Shown here piece after piece: positions 12,659 to 13,353 of a stretch of DNA of 13,353 nt (the stretch's first letter is position 1; the number at the start of each line of letters is the position of its first letter). A program made the translations under genes and the position numbers. Under the pieces are notes generated by a model. It made no database searches and was not told where the DNA came from. It was given only the letters and a program-made list of their open reading frames with translations. Source of the stretch: Candidatus Adiutrix sp. Lineage in GTDB: Bacteria; Desulfobacterota; Desulfarculia; Adiutricales; Adiutricaceae. The stretch is from the NCBI GenBank assembly GCA_031285975.1, contig JAITVE010000043.1, positions 1-13,353 of the forward strand, in the 5' to 3' direction.

Positions 12659-12892
12659 ATGAACCAAATAACCACGGAAGCGGTCATCACCAGTGACCAC
12701 AAGCTGAACCTGGCGCTGGAACTGCCCAAAGAATATCCCGTCGGCGCGGCTATTGTGACCCTGACCGTCGAGCCCAAGCCGGAAACCGCGCCGGTGAACC
12801 GCATGGCTGAACTATGCGGCAAATACGAAGGGCAGATTTGGACTTCCGAAGATTTTGACGCGCCCCTTGAAGATTTCGCCGAGTATATGTGA
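12659..12892 (+). CDS. VapB-like antitoxin (partner of the PIN toxin)
   Basis: A 77-aa acidic protein ahead of a PIN-domain toxin gene. The N-terminal part is beta-strand rich (LNLALELPKEYPVG, then AIVTLTVEP) and could form a small DNA-binding or dimer barrel. The C-terminal part ends with IWTSEDFDAPLEDFAEYM, an acidic tail pattern common in antitoxins that wrap a PIN toxin. It does not look like a classical AbrB or Phd/YefM protein, so the DNA-binding fold is uncertain. ATG 12659 has GGAGG (12649-12653) five bases upstream. It ends with TGA overlapping the toxin start by one base. The promoter with operator-like palindrome lies at 12591-12624. Confidence 0.82.
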   Translation: MNQITTEAVITSDHKLNLALELPKEYPVGAAIVTLTVEPKPETAPVNRMAELCGKYEGQIWTSEDFDAPLEDFAEYM

Positions 12893-13290
12893 TGCGCCTG
12901 TTGCTGGACACTCATGTGCTGATATGGTTTTTCAGCAAACAGTCTCTGTTGCCGCTGAAAATCAGGGAGCTCATTCTCGACCCCGTCAATGAAAAATTTC
13001 TAAGCATTGCCAGCGTTTGGGAAATGGCCATCAAGTCCGGCCAGGGCAAACTGAAACTGCCTGTTTCGCCCCGTGATTTGGTGACGGAATTTCAGGGGGC
13101 GGGCGGCTTGATTTTGCCTATAACCCTGGATCATGCCTGGGCCACGGAAAATTTGCCCTGGCACCACCGTGATCCCTTCGACCGTTTGCTGATAGCCCAG
13201 GCCGCTTTCGAAAAATTAACCCTGGTCAGCCACGACGGGCAGTTTGATAACTATACTGTCTCCCGGTTGTGGCAGCTGAGAGCCGAATAA
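12892..13290 (+). CDS. VapC-like PIN-domain toxin (ribonuclease)
   Basis: A 132-aa PIN-domain protein, the toxin of a type II pair. Such toxins are Mg2+-dependent ribonucleases that cut tRNA or rRNA sites. The acidic active-site set is complete: Asp6 (LLLDTH), Glu44 (SVWEMAIK), Asp94 and Asp97 (HHRDPFDRLLIAQA) and Asp115 (SHDGQF). The WEMAIK and H-x-D-P-F-D-R motifs place it in the large VapC/PIN subgroup that is usually paired with small acidic antitoxins. The start is ATG 12892, which shares one base with the antitoxin stop; the GTG at 12889 is possible and would add one residue. No separate ribosome site is evident, so translation depends on the antitoxin reading. The RNA target cannot be predicted. 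No truncation is seen. Confidence 0.92.
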   Translation: MRLLLDTHVLIWFFSKQSLLPLKIRELILDPVNEKFLSIASVWEMAIKSGQGKLKLPVSPRDLVTEFQGAGGLILPITLDHAWATENLPWHHRDPFDRLLIAQAAFEKLTLVSHDGQFDNYTVSRLWQLRAE

Positions 13291-13300
13291 GCAGATGCAG

Positions 13301-13349
13301 AAAAACCTGAAAGCCCGCTTTCACAATGAAAGCGGGCTTTCAGGTTTTT
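13301..13349. terminator. Perfect 23-bp inverted repeat terminator after the toxin gene
   Basis: Arms 13301-13323 and 13327-13349 are perfectly complementary around a CAA loop, with A's at one end and T's at the other, so it can stop transcription in both directions. Each arm also contains the palindrome TGAAAGC-SS-GCTTTCA (13308-13323 and 13327-13342). Confidence 0.9.
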
Positions 13350-13353
13350 GTTC

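Overview
The window is GC-rich, tightly packed DNA from a Gram-negative bacterium. It encodes lipoproteins, signal peptidase II, a SurA-type periplasmic chaperone and RodZ. The gene content and the small one-carboxyl-terminal zinc-ribbon protein recall Desulfobacterota ('deltaproteobacteria'), but that placement is an inference from gene style, not from a marker gene.

Left block, plus strand (1-4936): the 3' part of mfd (open at the left edge), then a SurA-like lipoprotein, a lipoprotein parvulin SurA and RodZ. The last three form a close-packed run (ATGA overlap, then a 12-nt gap) that ends in a strong intrinsic terminator at 4958-5000. Between this block and the convergent one lies a 560-bp gene-free stretch. 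It holds several copies of a GTCATTCC-type palindromic repeat, two of them inverted around an AT-rich hairpin, like a REPIN or small MITE.

Middle block, minus strand (8350-5497): a small 119-aa protein, an HDOD-domain protein, lspA and a receiver-histidine kinase hybrid. Three of the four genes overlap or are overlapped by 4 nt and the remaining gap is 15 nt, so this is very likely one operon. The kinase's receiver domain carries Glu where the phospho-accepting Asp should be.

Region 8351-8715 has no gene but contains several inverted repeats, including one with two mutually exclusive pairings next to a T-run. It is followed on the plus strand by a small zinc-ribbon protein and a small membrane protein, ending in a bidirectional terminator (9446-9479) shared with the convergent minus-strand genes.

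Right block, minus strand (12479-9543): two tandem half-size TMEM165/Gdt1-type cation transporter genes, a radical SAM protein with a SPASM-like C-terminus, a GNAT acetyltransferase, and further downstream a stand-alone 70-aa biotinyl/lipoyl carrier. The first four are spaced like an operon with a candidate extended -10 promoter at 12518-12526. Divergent from it is a plus-strand VapBC-type toxin-antitoxin pair with a near-ideal promoter. The window ends in a perfect 23-bp inverted repeat terminator.

Most of the window is ordinary core gene content. The parts worth a second look are the repeat cluster at 5036-5391, the structured gap at 8475-8700, the phosphomimetic receiver in the kinase, and the transporter-radical SAM-GNAT operon. 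I see no CRISPR array, rRNA, tRNA, insertion sequence or clear phage gene.
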